From positions 1-64,000 of the forward strand of contig JAJZQX010000015.1 in assembly GCA_021806645.1 (NCBI GenBank): a stretch of DNA of 64,000 nucleotides, written 5' to 3'. The translations under genes and the position numbers were made by a program. Below the pieces are notes generated by a model, which worked only from the letters and a program-made list of their open reading frames with translations, was not told where the DNA came from and made no database searches. Source of the DNA: Myxococcales bacterium (GTDB lineage Bacteria; Myxococcota; Myxococcia; Myxococcales; Anaeromyxobacteraceae). Positions 1 through 8,660 of the stretch are shown here, piece after piece (the first letter of the stretch is position 1; each line of letters begins with the position of its first letter).

Positions 1-152
1 CACCGCCCAGAGTGAACGCCAGAAGCCAGCCTCCGCGGTGGCCGTCAGGGACCTGCTCGCCCACTCGCCATCACGCTGCTTGGTCGAGATCGGGGCCTAC
101 GACATCATCGGGCGTGAGCGGCAACACCGAGGCCTTGGTCACTCCCCTACCA
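1..152. other. Unassigned left edge, probably the end of an integrated element
   Basis: No gene is recognised here. One plus-strand frame is open from base 2 through the tRNA fragment, but its translation matches no family I know. If the tRNA-Phe fragment at 153-198 is an attachment-site copy, its orientation puts the integrated element on this left side, with the intact tRNA beyond the window. That would make these bases the terminal part of the element. This is inference. Confidence 0.35.
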
Positions 153-198
153 GGACTGAAAATCCCCGTGTCCCTGGTTCGATTCCGGGTCCAGGCAC
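153..198 (+). tRNA. 3' fragment of tRNA-Phe (GAA anticodon loop), likely att copy
   Basis: The segment contains a Phe anticodon loop (CTGAAAA, anticodon GAA), the 3' anticodon strand, variable loop, complete T arm (TTCGATT loop closed by CCTGG/CCGGG), the 3' acceptor strand TCCAGGC and discriminator A. It resembles the 3' part of bacterial tRNA-Phe closely. The D arm, 5' acceptor strand and most of the 5' anticodon strand are absent: the bases before GGACTGAAAA do not pair. No CCA is encoded. It cannot be a functional tRNA. Such 3' fragments are typically left where a tyrosine-recombinase element inserted into a tRNA gene. Confidence 0.8.
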
Positions 199-220
199 TT
201 TCATCTCGTCCGACATCAAC

Positions 221-261
221 GGCCCCGCCACGCTGCAAAGCATGGTGGGGCCTCTTGTTTT
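221..261 (+). terminator. Rho-independent terminator downstream of the tRNA-Phe fragment
   Basis: Arms at 221-230 and 243-252 form a 10-bp stem with one G-U pair around a 12-nt loop, followed by the T-rich run TCTTGTTTT at 253-261. It lies 22 bp after the tRNA fragment, where a native tRNA terminator would be. This supports the right side of the fragment being the original chromosomal flank. Confidence 0.7.
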
Positions 262-379
262 CGGGAGGCGCCAGAGAGCCGAACGGGCGAACCGCAGCGA
301 GGCTCTGCGGTCGCGGCGCCGCCGGTCCGCCAGGCCAGTCGGGAGGCGATCCGCGCGACGGCGCACGAGAGGAGACGCC

Positions 380-523
380 ATGAAGAAAAACCCCAGGCCC
401 CCGGCGCCGCCCAAGGCGTCGCTCCGCGAGATTCCAGACGTCGACTTCGCTGCCGCCAAGGTCTGGCGAAACCCGTACGCGTTTGCGAGGTCATCTCCGG
501 CCGGCGGCACCAGTCACGCATAG
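380..523 (+). CDS. 47-aa antitoxin-like N-terminal fragment
   Basis: A short ORF begins at ATG 380 behind a GAGGAGA-type ribosome binding site at 368-375. The protein is basic and proline-rich at its N terminus, then reads LREIPDVDF and RNPYA. I associate this pattern with the N-terminal part of small antitoxin-like proteins of about 80-100 residues. Here the C-terminal DNA-binding or dimerisation part is missing and the last dozen residues look arbitrary, so it may be a decayed remnant. It sits between the tRNA scar and the Orf3-like gene. The family link is from memory and uncertain; it could also be a non-functional small ORF. Confidence 0.4.
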   Translation: MKKNPRPPAPPKASLREIPDVDFAAAKVWRNPYAFARSSPAGGTSHA

Positions 524-567
524 CTCCACGTTTGCCCCGGCAGGCCGAGCGCGGTAGGTCTTCCGCC

Positions 568-1137
568 ATGTCCACAGCCAAGGCGAAGAAGCAGGTCTTT
601 CAGCTCAAGGTGACGCTCGCCGAAGTGTCGCCTGTCGTCTGGCGCCGGATCTTGGTGCCAGCGGACGCCGCCCTGGCGCACCTCCACCTGGTTCTCCAGG
701 TGGCGATGGGGTGGAACGACTCCCACCTCCACTGCTTCGAGACCGCCGGGGGGCGCTACGGGATGATCGACCTCGAGGAGGACAGTCCCGACCTCCTGGA
801 TGAGCGGAAGGTGAAGCTCGCCAAGGTCCTGCCGAACAGGAAGGCCCGCCTCTTCTACAGCTACGACTACGGCGACGGCTGGAGCCACGAGGTCGTGCTC
901 GAGGCCATTCTGCCGACCGACCCCCGCCACCGGTACCCGCTCTGCATCGGCGGGGGCGGCGCCTGTCCTCCCGACGACTGCGGGGGGCCGGGCGGCTACG
1001 GGGAACTGGTCCGGGTCCTCCGGTCGCCGAAGGACGAGGAACACGACGACATGCTGACCTGGGTCGGCGGCTACTTCGACCCGGCCTCCTTCGACGCCAA
1101 CGAGGTGAACCGAGCCTTCCGCTTCGAGGAGTTGTGA
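568..1137 (+). CDS. Plasmid pRiA4b Orf3-like domain protein
   Basis: The 189-residue protein is an almost complete pRiA4b Orf3-like domain, a family of unknown biochemical function common on plasmids and in accessory chromosomal regions. Typical segments are present: an early VSPVVWRRI stretch, the GWNDSHLHCF block, and a central YDYGDGWSHEV block with its run of acidic and aromatic residues. After that comes a Gly/Cys-rich GGACPPDDCGG loop and a C-terminal FDPASFDANEVN segment. ATG 568 is chosen because the domain starts soon after; an in-frame ATG at 532 would add 12 residues. It converges on the SEC-C gene. Family call is secure; function is unknown. Confidence 0.85.
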   Translation: MSTAKAKKQVFQLKVTLAEVSPVVWRRILVPADAALAHLHLVLQVAMGWNDSHLHCFETAGGRYGMIDLEEDSPDLLDERKVKLAKVLPNRKARLFYSYDYGDGWSHEVVLEAILPTDPRHRYPLCIGGGGACPPDDCGGPGGYGELVRVLRSPKDEEHDDMLTWVGGYFDPASFDANEVNRAFRFEEL

Positions 1138-1188
1138 CCCCGGAACGCTCAGTGAAGACGGGCCCTTCCTCGCTCCCGACCGATCCCG

Positions 1189-1749
1189 TCAGCCGCGGCA
1201 GCACTTCTTGAACTTCTTGCCGCTCCCGCAGGGGCAGGGGTCGTTCGGCCCGGTCCTGGGATCTTGCCGGCGAAAGGGCGCCTTCGCCGGGAACGCGGGC
1301 CTGAAGCCCGGATCGTCGTGGAGTTCGCTGCGGACCTTGCGGTGGTCGGGATGCGAGGGGTCGTCGACGACGGCCTTCCAGGCCTCGTAGTGGCTCTCTA
1401 GGCGGTCCTGGTAGCCGGGATCGTGCTCGATCATCTTCTGGAACTGCGCCAGCAGGTCGCCGGACATCTTCGACTGCGGGTTGAGCGGATCGAGGAAGGT
1501 CTGCCCCTCGTCCGCGTGTGCAGGGCCCGGGGGCTCGAAGGCGTGGTTGATCGTCGCCACCTGCGCGCGGGTCCCTTCGTCCACGACGCTGAGCATCACG
1601 CGGCGGCAGTCGCACCGCGGCTCGACGCAGTAGGACTCGAGGAAGATGAAGCGGCGGCTCGGCAACCGCTCGTGGTTCATCGGACGGAGGGTCCGGCACT
1701 CGCGCTCGGCGACCTCGGGGAAGAGCAGGTGGAACGGCCGCATCGTCAT
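1189..1749 (-). CDS. SEC-C metal-binding motif protein
   Basis: The 186-residue protein ends in a classic SEC-C zinc motif (NDPCPCGSGKKFKKCC), the same motif as the SecA C-terminal tail. The upstream body has a Cys cluster (CVEPRCDCRR) typical of stand-alone SEC-C proteins, followed by a charged helical part. The motif usually binds one zinc ion and mediates ribosome or protein contact; no enzymatic role is visible. ATG 1749 is chosen because the hydrophobic MRPFHLLFP start follows it, and it overlaps the stop of the broken toxin ORF by the ATGA arrangement. It is probably co-transcribed with the antitoxin upstream. Confidence 0.8.
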   Translation of the reverse strand: MTMRPFHLLFPEVAERECRTLRPMNHERLPSRRFIFLESYCVEPRCDCRRVMLSVVDEGTRAQVATINHAFEPPGPAHADEGQTFLDPLNPQSKMSGDLLAQFQKMIEHDPGYQDRLESHYEAWKAVVDDPSHPDHRKVRSELHDDPGFRPAFPAKAPFRRQDPRTGPNDPCPCGSGKKFKKCCRG

Positions 1750-1889
1750 GAAAGGCCCTCGCCAGCCGCCACGCCCACCGTCTCGAGCGCGTCCTCGAAG
1801 CGAAGCCGGGACGCGGGACGGTGCTGGTTCCACAAGGCCGCCAGTGCGCCGACCTGCCGGCGCGCTGGCGGGGAGACCCGGACCTTCAC
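1746..1889 (-). pseudogene. Truncated ParE/RelE-like toxin
   Basis: A GTG start at 1889 overlaps the antitoxin stop codon in a GTGA arrangement, the usual toxin-antitoxin coupling. The encoded 47 residues begin VKVRVSPPARRQ and continue with ALWNQHRPAS and RFEDALET. This resembles the first two helices of ParE-family toxins. A normal toxin is about 95-105 residues; here the beta-sheet with the active or gyrase-contact region is missing, and the frame ends at a TGA overlapping the SEC-C start. The reading is therefore a toxin broken by deletion, with SEC-C now next to its stub. Identification rests on a short stretch. Confidence 0.55.
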
Positions 1890-2152
1890 TTCGCTGCCCA
1901 CAGTTCCCGAACGAGTTCCTCCGCAAGGACCGAATTGCCGTCCGCGATCTCAGCTTCGGCCTGACGGAGAGAGGCGTGAAGCTTGGCGCGCTGGTCGTCG
2001 GCGAGATCCTGGAAGGGCTCGACCTTGTCCAGGCTCGCGTACGGATCGCTCGCGTCCCGCAGGTACTCCAGATACCGCCGCGCCGCCTGCTCCTCGCTGG
2101 CGGGCAGCGCGTCGACGAGGGCGTGGAGATCCTTGCGGGTTGCGTTGCTCAT
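1886..2152 (-). CDS. Probable antitoxin of a ParDE-like pair
   Basis: An 88-residue, acidic, wholly helical protein starting at ATG 2152. The N-terminal segment DLHALVDALPASEEQAARRYLEYLRD resembles the leading helix of small antitoxins that precede RelE/ParE toxins. The C-terminal half (RQAEAEIADGNSV) is acidic and lies where a toxin-wrapping region would be. Its stop overlaps the start of the truncated toxin by 4 bp. With the toxin broken, it may be an orphan antitoxin or drifting. The antitoxin role is inferred from size, fold and coupling; no recognisable ribbon-helix-helix motif was confirmed. Confidence 0.6.
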   Translation of the reverse strand: MSNATRKDLHALVDALPASEEQAARRYLEYLRDASDPYASLDKVEPFQDLADDQRAKLHASLRQAEAEIADGNSVLAEELVRELWAAK

Positions 2153-2229
2153 GCGGGAATCCTAGCGATCCAGGCTCGCGACCGCCACCTCGGGCAGCGA
2201 CCACCAGCGATCCCTGCGGCGGCGAACGG

Positions 2230-3153
2230 TCAGGCCGGCGACACGAGGCGTGACATGACCGTGCTGCCACCGGGCACGAAGGCGGTGAACTCCTCCGAGG
2301 CCTGCAGCTCGGGCGGCACCGCGCGCGCCGCGACCTTCCGGAAGCCATGGCCGGCGAAGAAGCCCTCGGCCGTGGTCGTGACGACGTAGAGCGTCCGGAC
2401 GCCAACCAGCACCGCCTCGAAGAGGAGCCGCTCGTGCAACCGGCTCCCCAGGCCGGCGTTGCGGCGCGTCCAGTGGACCGCCATCGAGCGGACCAGGCCG
2501 TCCTGGCCGGCCACCTGCAGCCCGGCGCACCCGATGAGCCGGCCGTTCTCGCTGGCCACGATGAAGCGCTGGTGCGCTCCGCCGACGTCCCGCGACGGCA
2601 GCAGCGAGCCCTCCAGCAGCCGCTTGATGGCGTCGAGATCGCCGCCCGAGGCTGGACCGATGGAGGTGGTGGCGCCACCGGACGCGGCGGTCGCCACCAG
2701 CTCCCGCGCGAACACCCGGATGAGCCGGCGGCGCAGCTCGTTGCGGACCGCGCGGTAGCGGGCGAGCCGCTCCTCCTCCGTGCCCCCCTCGGCGGCCGGG
2801 TCGGGCAGCGGCCAGTGGACCCGGAGGACTCCATGCAGCCCGGGCGGGGTCGGGTCCTCCTCCGACACCACCAGGATCGCCTGCACGTCGGAGGTGTCCA
2901 CGTCGTCGAGCGCCTTCGGGTTCTGGTCGGCGACGTTCACCGAGATCTCGGCGAGGACGCGCTTGGCGAGGGGGTCGACCCGCCCTCGCCTGGCGCCGGC
3001 CGCGGAGATGCGAACCTGCCGCGGTGCCAGGGCCCGCGCGATCCCCTCCGCGAGCTGGCCGAGGGCCGAGTTGGTCCGCGACAGGACCAGCGCGTGCCGC
3101 GCGCCGCTCGAGTGCAGGAGGTCCGCGTCCGCTTCCCAGGTCGACATGGCCAC
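2230..3153 (-). CDS. ArsC-like pseudophosphatase fused to ArsN-like GNAT acetyltransferase
   Basis: The 307-residue protein has two domains. Residues about 18-150 match the low-molecular-weight phosphatase/arsenate reductase fold (ArsC): a first strand plus loop LVLSRTNSALGQLAEG and a late LPDPA general-acid loop (Asp118). The CX5R catalytic loop is destroyed: the nucleophile Cys is Ser25 and the loop Arg is Leu31, and no resolving Cys is present in this half. Residues about 165-305 are a GNAT domain with an acetyl-CoA loop RRNAGLGSRL and a FFAGHGFRKV segment typical of ArsN, which acetylates arsinothricin-type substrates. ArsC-ArsN fusions are known, so the odd point is loss of reductase residues. 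No other ars genes are nearby. A second ATG at 3147 is possible. Confidence 0.75.
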   Translation of the reverse strand: MAMSTWEADADLLHSSGARHALVLSRTNSALGQLAEGIARALAPRQVRISAAGARRGRVDPLAKRVLAEISVNVADQNPKALDDVDTSDVQAILVVSEEDPTPPGLHGVLRVHWPLPDPAAEGGTEEERLARYRAVRNELRRRLIRVFARELVATAASGGATTSIGPASGGDLDAIKRLLEGSLLPSRDVGGAHQRFIVASENGRLIGCAGLQVAGQDGLVRSMAVHWTRRNAGLGSRLHERLLFEAVLVGVRTLYVVTTTAEGFFAGHGFRKVAARAVPPELQASEEFTAFVPGGSTVMSRLVSPA

Positions 3154-3329
3154 ACCTCGTCTCCAGACCGGGGTATCCGCGCGGACCGGTGCAGGTAATC
3201 ATAGCATGTGGCGTCCCGGCCTCGCCCGCCCGGCATGGGCCCAGCCGCATGCCCCTTGGCCGGGCCGGCCGCCTTCCGGTACAGAGGGACAGAGGGAACA
3301 CCTGCCGTTCCACCAGCGGAGTCCTCCCC

Positions 3330-4484
3330 ATGCGCGTCATCGTTGCGCCCGACTCGTTCAAGGGAAGCGTCTCCGCGCTCGGCGTGGCCGAGGCCATGGA
3401 GCGCGGGGTGAAGGCGGTCTTCCCCGCGGCCGAGGTGCTGAAGGTGCCCGTCGCCGACGGCGGTGAGGGGACGGTCGAGGCCCTGGTGGCGGCGACCCGC
3501 GGACGGCTCGAGCACGCGGTGGTGAAGGGGCCGCTCGGCGAGCCGGTCCGCGCGGAGTGGGGCGTCCTCGGCGACGGCAAGACGGCCGTGATCGAGATGG
3601 CCGCCGCCTCGGGGCTCCCCCTGGTCCCGAAGGACCGGCGGGATCCACGCATCACCACCACCTTCGGGACCGGTGAGCTCCTGCGAGCCGCCCTCGACGC
3701 CGGGCTCTCGCGGATCATCATCGGCATCGGCGGGAGCGCCACCAACGACGGCGGCACCGGCATGGCCCGCGCGCTCGGCATCCGCTTCCTGGACGGCGCC
3801 GGAGCCGAGCTTCCAGACGGTGGCGCGGCGCTGGCCCGGCTGCAGCGCATCGACCTCGCGGGCCTGGACCCGCGGCTGAAGCTGGTTGACCTGCTCGTCG
3901 CCTGCGACGTGGACAACCCGCTCACCGGGCCGCGCGGCGCCACGGCGGTCTACGGACCGCAGAAGGGGGCCACGCCGGAGCTGGTCCGTGAGCTCGACCT
4001 GGCCCTGGCCCGCTTCGCCGAGGTGGCGAAGGCGGCCACCGGCCGCGACGTGGCTGGGATCGCCGGGGCTGGCGCCGCCGGCGGGCTCGGCGCGGGGCTG
4101 CTCTTCTTCACGCCCGCCAGGCTCCGACCAGGTGTCGCCATCGTGCTCGAGGCGGCCGGGTTCGCGGCGCTGGTGAAGGACGCCGACCTGGTCATCACCG
4201 GCGAGGGGCGCACCGACTTCCAGACGGCCATGGGCAAGGCGCCGGTCGGCCTGGCGGCGGTCGCGAAGGCGCACGGCGTGCCGGTGATCTGCCTGGCCGG
4301 TGGGCTGGGGGAGGGGGCGGACGACGTTCTCGCCAAGGGCATCGACGCGCTCGCCAGCGTGGTACCGCAGGCGATGTCGCTCGAGGAGGCCATGGCCAGG
4401 GGCCCCGAGCTCATCGAGGCCGCCACCGCGCGCGCCTGCCGGCTCATGCGCGTCGGGGTGGTGCTCGGCTCGAAGCTGCGCTGA
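3330..4484 (+). CDS. glxK: Glycerate kinase (type II, GlxK/GarK family)
   Basis: Glycerate kinase phosphorylates D-glycerate, feeding phosphoglycerate into glycolysis. The 384-residue length is normal. Visible family marks are the N-terminal APDSFKGS, the PVADGGEGT block, the phosphate-binding glycine segment IIGIGGSATNDGGTG, the CDVDNPLTGPRGA block and the C-terminal VITGEGRTDFQT. ATG 3330 begins directly with the first beta strand. The gene stands alone, divergent from the ArsC-ArsN gene across about 175 bp, so the promoters of both probably lie there. No obvious glycerate or glyoxylate pathway partner is adjacent. The call is firm; 2- versus 3-phosphoglycerate product cannot be seen. Confidence 0.93.
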   Translation: MRVIVAPDSFKGSVSALGVAEAMERGVKAVFPAAEVLKVPVADGGEGTVEALVAATRGRLEHAVVKGPLGEPVRAEWGVLGDGKTAVIEMAAASGLPLVPKDRRDPRITTTFGTGELLRAALDAGLSRIIIGIGGSATNDGGTGMARALGIRFLDGAGAELPDGGAALARLQRIDLAGLDPRLKLVDLLVACDVDNPLTGPRGATAVYGPQKGATPELVRELDLALARFAEVAKAATGRDVAGIAGAGAAGGLGAGLLFFTPARLRPGVAIVLEAAGFAALVKDADLVITGEGRTDFQTAMGKAPVGLAAVAKAHGVPVICLAGGLGEGADDVLAKGIDALASVVPQAMSLEEAMARGPELIEAATARACRLMRVGVVLGSKLR

Positions 4485-4620
4485 GGAGGGTGGGATTCGA
4501 AGTCCACCCGCAGAGCAGACGCCCCTGCATCCGCGTCGGCGGCAACCCCGGGGAGTATGCTCCTGAGGCGGCGGCGACCCGGAATTCGATCGAGCCGTCC
4601 TCCGCACGAAGGGGGAACCC

Positions 4621-6975
4621 ATGCGCTCGTTGCTCCTGGCCGCAACGCTCCTGGTGTCACTGCTCTCCGGCTGCGCGACCCACCCGCTTCCGCCGGTCGC
4701 CGTGAAGCTGCCCACGCGGACCATCCACTACCTGTCCGAGGTGAAGCCACTCCTGGACCGACGCTGCACGGTCTGCCACTCCTGCTACAACTCTCCGTGC
4801 CAGCTCAAGCTCGACTCCTTCGAGGGCGTCGATCGGGGAGCCACCAAGAAGGCCGTCTACGACTCCAGCCGCCTGAAGACGATGGATCCCACCCGCCTCT
4901 TCACCGACGCGAAGACGACCGCGGAGTGGCGTCAGAAGGGCTTCTCCAGCGTGACCGGCAGCACGGCCGGCGACGGATTCAACGACTCGCTGATGCTCCA
5001 GCTCCTCGATCACAAGATGAAGAACCCGAAGAGCACGGGCAGCTACCGTCCGGAGGCGGACGACCTGACCTGCTCGGAGAACCAGGGCGAGCTGGCCGGG
5101 TTTCTCCAGAAGCATCCGAACAAGGGCATGCCCTTCGGCTTCCCCCCGCTGAGGCAGGACGAGTTCGACCTGGTGGCGGGGTGGCTCTACCAGGGCGCGA
5201 AGGGGCCGTCTCCCGCCGAGCAGCGCGCGCTGGAGTCGTCCACGCCGCAGGGCGCGGCGGAGGTCAGGAAGTGGGAGGAGTTCTTCAACCGCGAAGGCCC
5301 CAAGCACGCCATGACGGCGCGCTACATCTACGAGCACCTCTTCCTCGCCCACCTCAGGTTCGGCCAGTCCACCAACGAGTTCTACGAGCTGGTCCGCTCC
5401 AGGACCGCGCCCGGAACCCCGCTCGACCTGGTGGCGACCGTCCGTCCCTACGATGACCCCGGCGCCCCCAGGGTCTACTACCGCTTCCGGAAGATCCACT
5501 CGACGATCGTGCAGAAGACGCACATGGTCTACGACCTCGACGACGCCAGGATGCGTCGCTACCAGGAGCTCTTCCTCGAGCCCGAATGGCTCCAGGAACC
5601 CCACCTGGCGGGCTACGACCCGAAAATCAGCGCCAACCCGTTCAAGGTCTTCGAGCAGATCCCCCCGCGCTCGCGGTACGCCTTCCTCCTGGACAGCGCC
5701 CACTACATCATCATGACGTTCATCCAGGGCCCGGTCTGCAAGGGCCAGATCGCGCTCAACGTCATCGACGACCACTTCTGGATCATGTTCATCGACCCGG
5801 ATCACGACCTCTCGGTGCGCCATCCCGGGTTCCTGCGGCTTCACGCCGACCACCTCGCCATGCCGACCGACAAGGGAAGTGACCCGGGGCTGTTCTCGGC
5901 CCTGACCGACCGGCACAAGAAGCTGGCCGTGGAGTATTACCAGGCCCGGCAGGACGCCTATGCGGCGCTCAACTACGGCGGGCTCGGCTACGACGCGATC
6001 TGGAAGGGGAGCAGGGCCTCAGACACGCCGTTCCTCACGGTGTATCGCCACTTCGACAGCGCCTCGGTGCACGTGGGGGCGCTGGGGAACCTGCCGAAGA
6101 CGCTCTGGGCGATCGACTACCCGCTCCTCGAGCGCGTCTACTACGCCCTGGTGGCCGGCTTCGACGTGTATGGCACCCTCGGCCACCAGCTGGCCGTGCG
6201 CCTCTACATGGATCGCCTCCGGATCGAAGGCGAGAGCTACTTCCTGGATCTCCTCCCACCCGAGACGCGATCGCCGACCATGCAGTCCTGGTACGCGGAC
6301 ACCAGGCTGGAGAGGCTCCACTACCACCCGGCCCCCATGCCGGCCGGGATCCGCTTCGCGACGCAGGATCCCAAGCGGGAGTTCGTCGAGCACCTCATCG
6401 GAACCGAGCTGAGCCGTGAGGTGGGGGTCAGGTTCGACAAGGTCAACTACCTGAAGGCCGGGGAGGAGTACCCGCCGATCCCGCGGAGCTTCGAGACGGC
6501 CGCCGACTACCTGCGGGGATTCCGGTCGGTCTCGCGCCCCGGCACGCCGTTCGTGGCCATCCTCAACGACGAGAACGCCAACCTCGCCTACGTGAGGGTC
6601 CGGATGAAGAGCGGGAAGGACCTGGTCATCACCGGCGTCGTCAACCGCTGGCACGACGACATCGCCTTCCTGCTCGGCGAGGAGAAGCGGCTCGACCCGA
6701 AGAAGGACTCACTCGACTTCCTCCCCGGGATGATCGGCTCCTATCCGAACATGTTCTTCGACGTCCAGCAGGAGGAGTTCCCGGCGTTCCTGAAGCTGCT
6801 CGCCACCTTCGACCACGGGGACGAGAGCAAGAAGAGCCTGGCCAGGTACGCCATCAACCGGGCGGACGACCGCTTCTGGGAGACGTACGACTGGTTCCAG
6901 AAGCGGCTCGACGAGGACGAACCGGTGATGGGCGGCCTGCTCGACCTGAACCGGTACTTCCACAAGGCCAACTGA
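4621..6975 (+). CDS. cti: Fatty acid cis/trans isomerase (Cti)
   Basis: Cti is a periplasmic haem enzyme that converts cis-unsaturated membrane fatty acids to the trans form under solvent or heat stress. The 784-residue length is typical. It starts with a lipoprotein signal (LVSLLSGC, lipid Cys18), so it is probably anchored to a membrane. A cytochrome c-type CXXCH motif (CTVCH, residues 49-53) is followed by further Cys residues in SCYNSPCQLKL. The rest is the Cti-specific region, including NPFKVFEQIP, FIKGP-like FIQGPVCKGQ and the C-terminal NMFF segment. ATG 4621 has an AAGGGGG ribosome binding site. Standalone gene. The lipobox is a variant: many Cti proteins have an ordinary signal peptide. 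Confidence 0.92.
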   Translation: MRSLLLAATLLVSLLSGCATHPLPPVAVKLPTRTIHYLSEVKPLLDRRCTVCHSCYNSPCQLKLDSFEGVDRGATKKAVYDSSRLKTMDPTRLFTDAKTTAEWRQKGFSSVTGSTAGDGFNDSLMLQLLDHKMKNPKSTGSYRPEADDLTCSENQGELAGFLQKHPNKGMPFGFPPLRQDEFDLVAGWLYQGAKGPSPAEQRALESSTPQGAAEVRKWEEFFNREGPKHAMTARYIYEHLFLAHLRFGQSTNEFYELVRSRTAPGTPLDLVATVRPYDDPGAPRVYYRFRKIHSTIVQKTHMVYDLDDARMRRYQELFLEPEWLQEPHLAGYDPKISANPFKVFEQIPPRSRYAFLLDSAHYIIMTFIQGPVCKGQIALNVIDDHFWIMFIDPDHDLSVRHPGFLRLHADHLAMPTDKGSDPGLFSALTDRHKKLAVEYYQARQDAYAALNYGGLGYDAIWKGSRASDTPFLTVYRHFDSASVHVGALGNLPKTLWAIDYPLLERVYYALVAGFDVYGTLGHQLAVRLYMDRLRIEGESYFLDLLPPETRSPTMQSWYADTRLERLHYHPAPMPAGIRFATQDPKREFVEHLIGTELSREVGVRFDKVNYLKAGEEYPPIPRSFETAADYLRGFRSVSRPGTPFVAILNDENANLAYVRVRMKSGKDLVITGVVNRWHDDIAFLLGEEKRLDPKKDSLDFLPGMIGSYPNMFFDVQQEEFPAFLKLLATFDHGDESKKSLARYAINRADDRFWETYDWFQKRLDEDEPVMGGLLDLNRYFHKAN

Positions 6976-6994
6976 GACATCGAGCGACGCGCCC

Positions 6995-7075
6995 ATGACC
7001 ACCGCCCTGACCAGGTACGAAGCCGGTCAGCTCGAGCGGATCACGGCCCTGAAGGCCGAGGAACCGGAGCCGTAG
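6995..7075 (+). pseudogene. Stub resembling the N terminus of an EcsC-family protein
   Basis: An ATG at 6995 opens 26 codons ending at a TAG. The translation contains TRYEAGQLERITALKAEEP, which resembles the conserved opening of EcsC-family proteins (about 250 residues in full). The rest of the gene is missing; the following 50 bp lead directly into the tail of the next gene on the other strand. The call rests on one short motif recalled from the family and is tentative. It could be a chance ORF. Confidence 0.35.
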
Positions 7076-7128
7076 GCCGGCGGACCATCTCCCGGCGGGC
7101 CATCGAGGCGGAGTCCCGAGCCGACTTC

Positions 7129-7467
7129 CTAGGCCGCGCCCCTGTGCAACCCGAGCGGCGTGAGGGCGTCGAGGCCGGCCTCGATGCAGCAGTCGAACGC
7201 GGCCGGCGAGCGGAGCGGGGTGCCGTTGGCGGCGTCCTCGGCGGCGAACTCCATCACCACCGCCTCGACGCCGGAGAGCGGGCGCCGCTGGCCCAGCAGC
7301 ACGCCGCCGTGCTCGCGGTAGAAGTCGCCGTAAGACTGACAGTAGAGCTGGTAGAGCTGCGCGGTGGTCACGAGGTCGCCTCCTGCCGGCGTCAACCCCC
7401 GACCCGCCCCCCACGCCCACGCAACGCCAAGCAGGATCATGATGATCCCCGCCTGGGACCGACGCAA
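7129..7467 (-). CDS. Small exported or membrane-anchored protein of unknown function
   Basis: A 112-residue protein with an N-terminal hydrophobic stretch (IIMILLGVAWAWGAG) that can serve as signal anchor or signal peptide. The rest is soluble, with two adjacent cysteines (FDCCIEAG) and one earlier Cys (YQLYCQSYG). The gene order is convergent with the EcsC-like stub and it lies just downstream of the old-yellow-enzyme gene on the same strand, about 40 bp away, so they may share a transcript. I do not recognise a family. Confidence 0.5.
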   Translation of the reverse strand: MRRSQAGIIMILLGVAWAWGAGRGLTPAGGDLVTTAQLYQLYCQSYGDFYREHGGVLLGQRRPLSGVEAVVMEFAAEDAANGTPLRSPAAFDCCIEAGLDALTPLGLHRGAA

Positions 7468-7507
7468 GCCCGTCCGGGTGCCGATTCCGTGACGAGGAGT
7501 GCTGGTC

Positions 7508-8575
<1,068 letters not shown>

Positions 8576-8596
8576 TCATGGCCCGACCGGAGCCTC

Positions 8597-8640
8597 GCGA
8601 AAAGGGAGAAGGGCGGCAGCCCGGAGGCCACCGCCCTTCC
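8597..8640 (-). terminator. Rho-independent terminator of the lipoprotein/FadL operon
   Basis: On the minus strand, arms at 8631-8639 and 8608-8616 form a perfect 9-bp stem (GAAGGGCGG with CCGCCCTTC), followed by TCTCCCTTTTCG. It lies 20 bp after the FadL-type gene stop and before the old-yellow-enzyme gene, so it should end the upstream operon. Confidence 0.65.
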
Positions 8641-8660
8641 AGGAGGCGCGTGCGAGCTGG

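Noticed and set aside
4488-4509. tRNA T-arm-like sequence GATTCGAAGTC in a 6-bp hairpin after glycerate kinase
   Set aside because: No anticodon arm, D arm or acceptor strands are found around it; it is most likely a simple hairpin.
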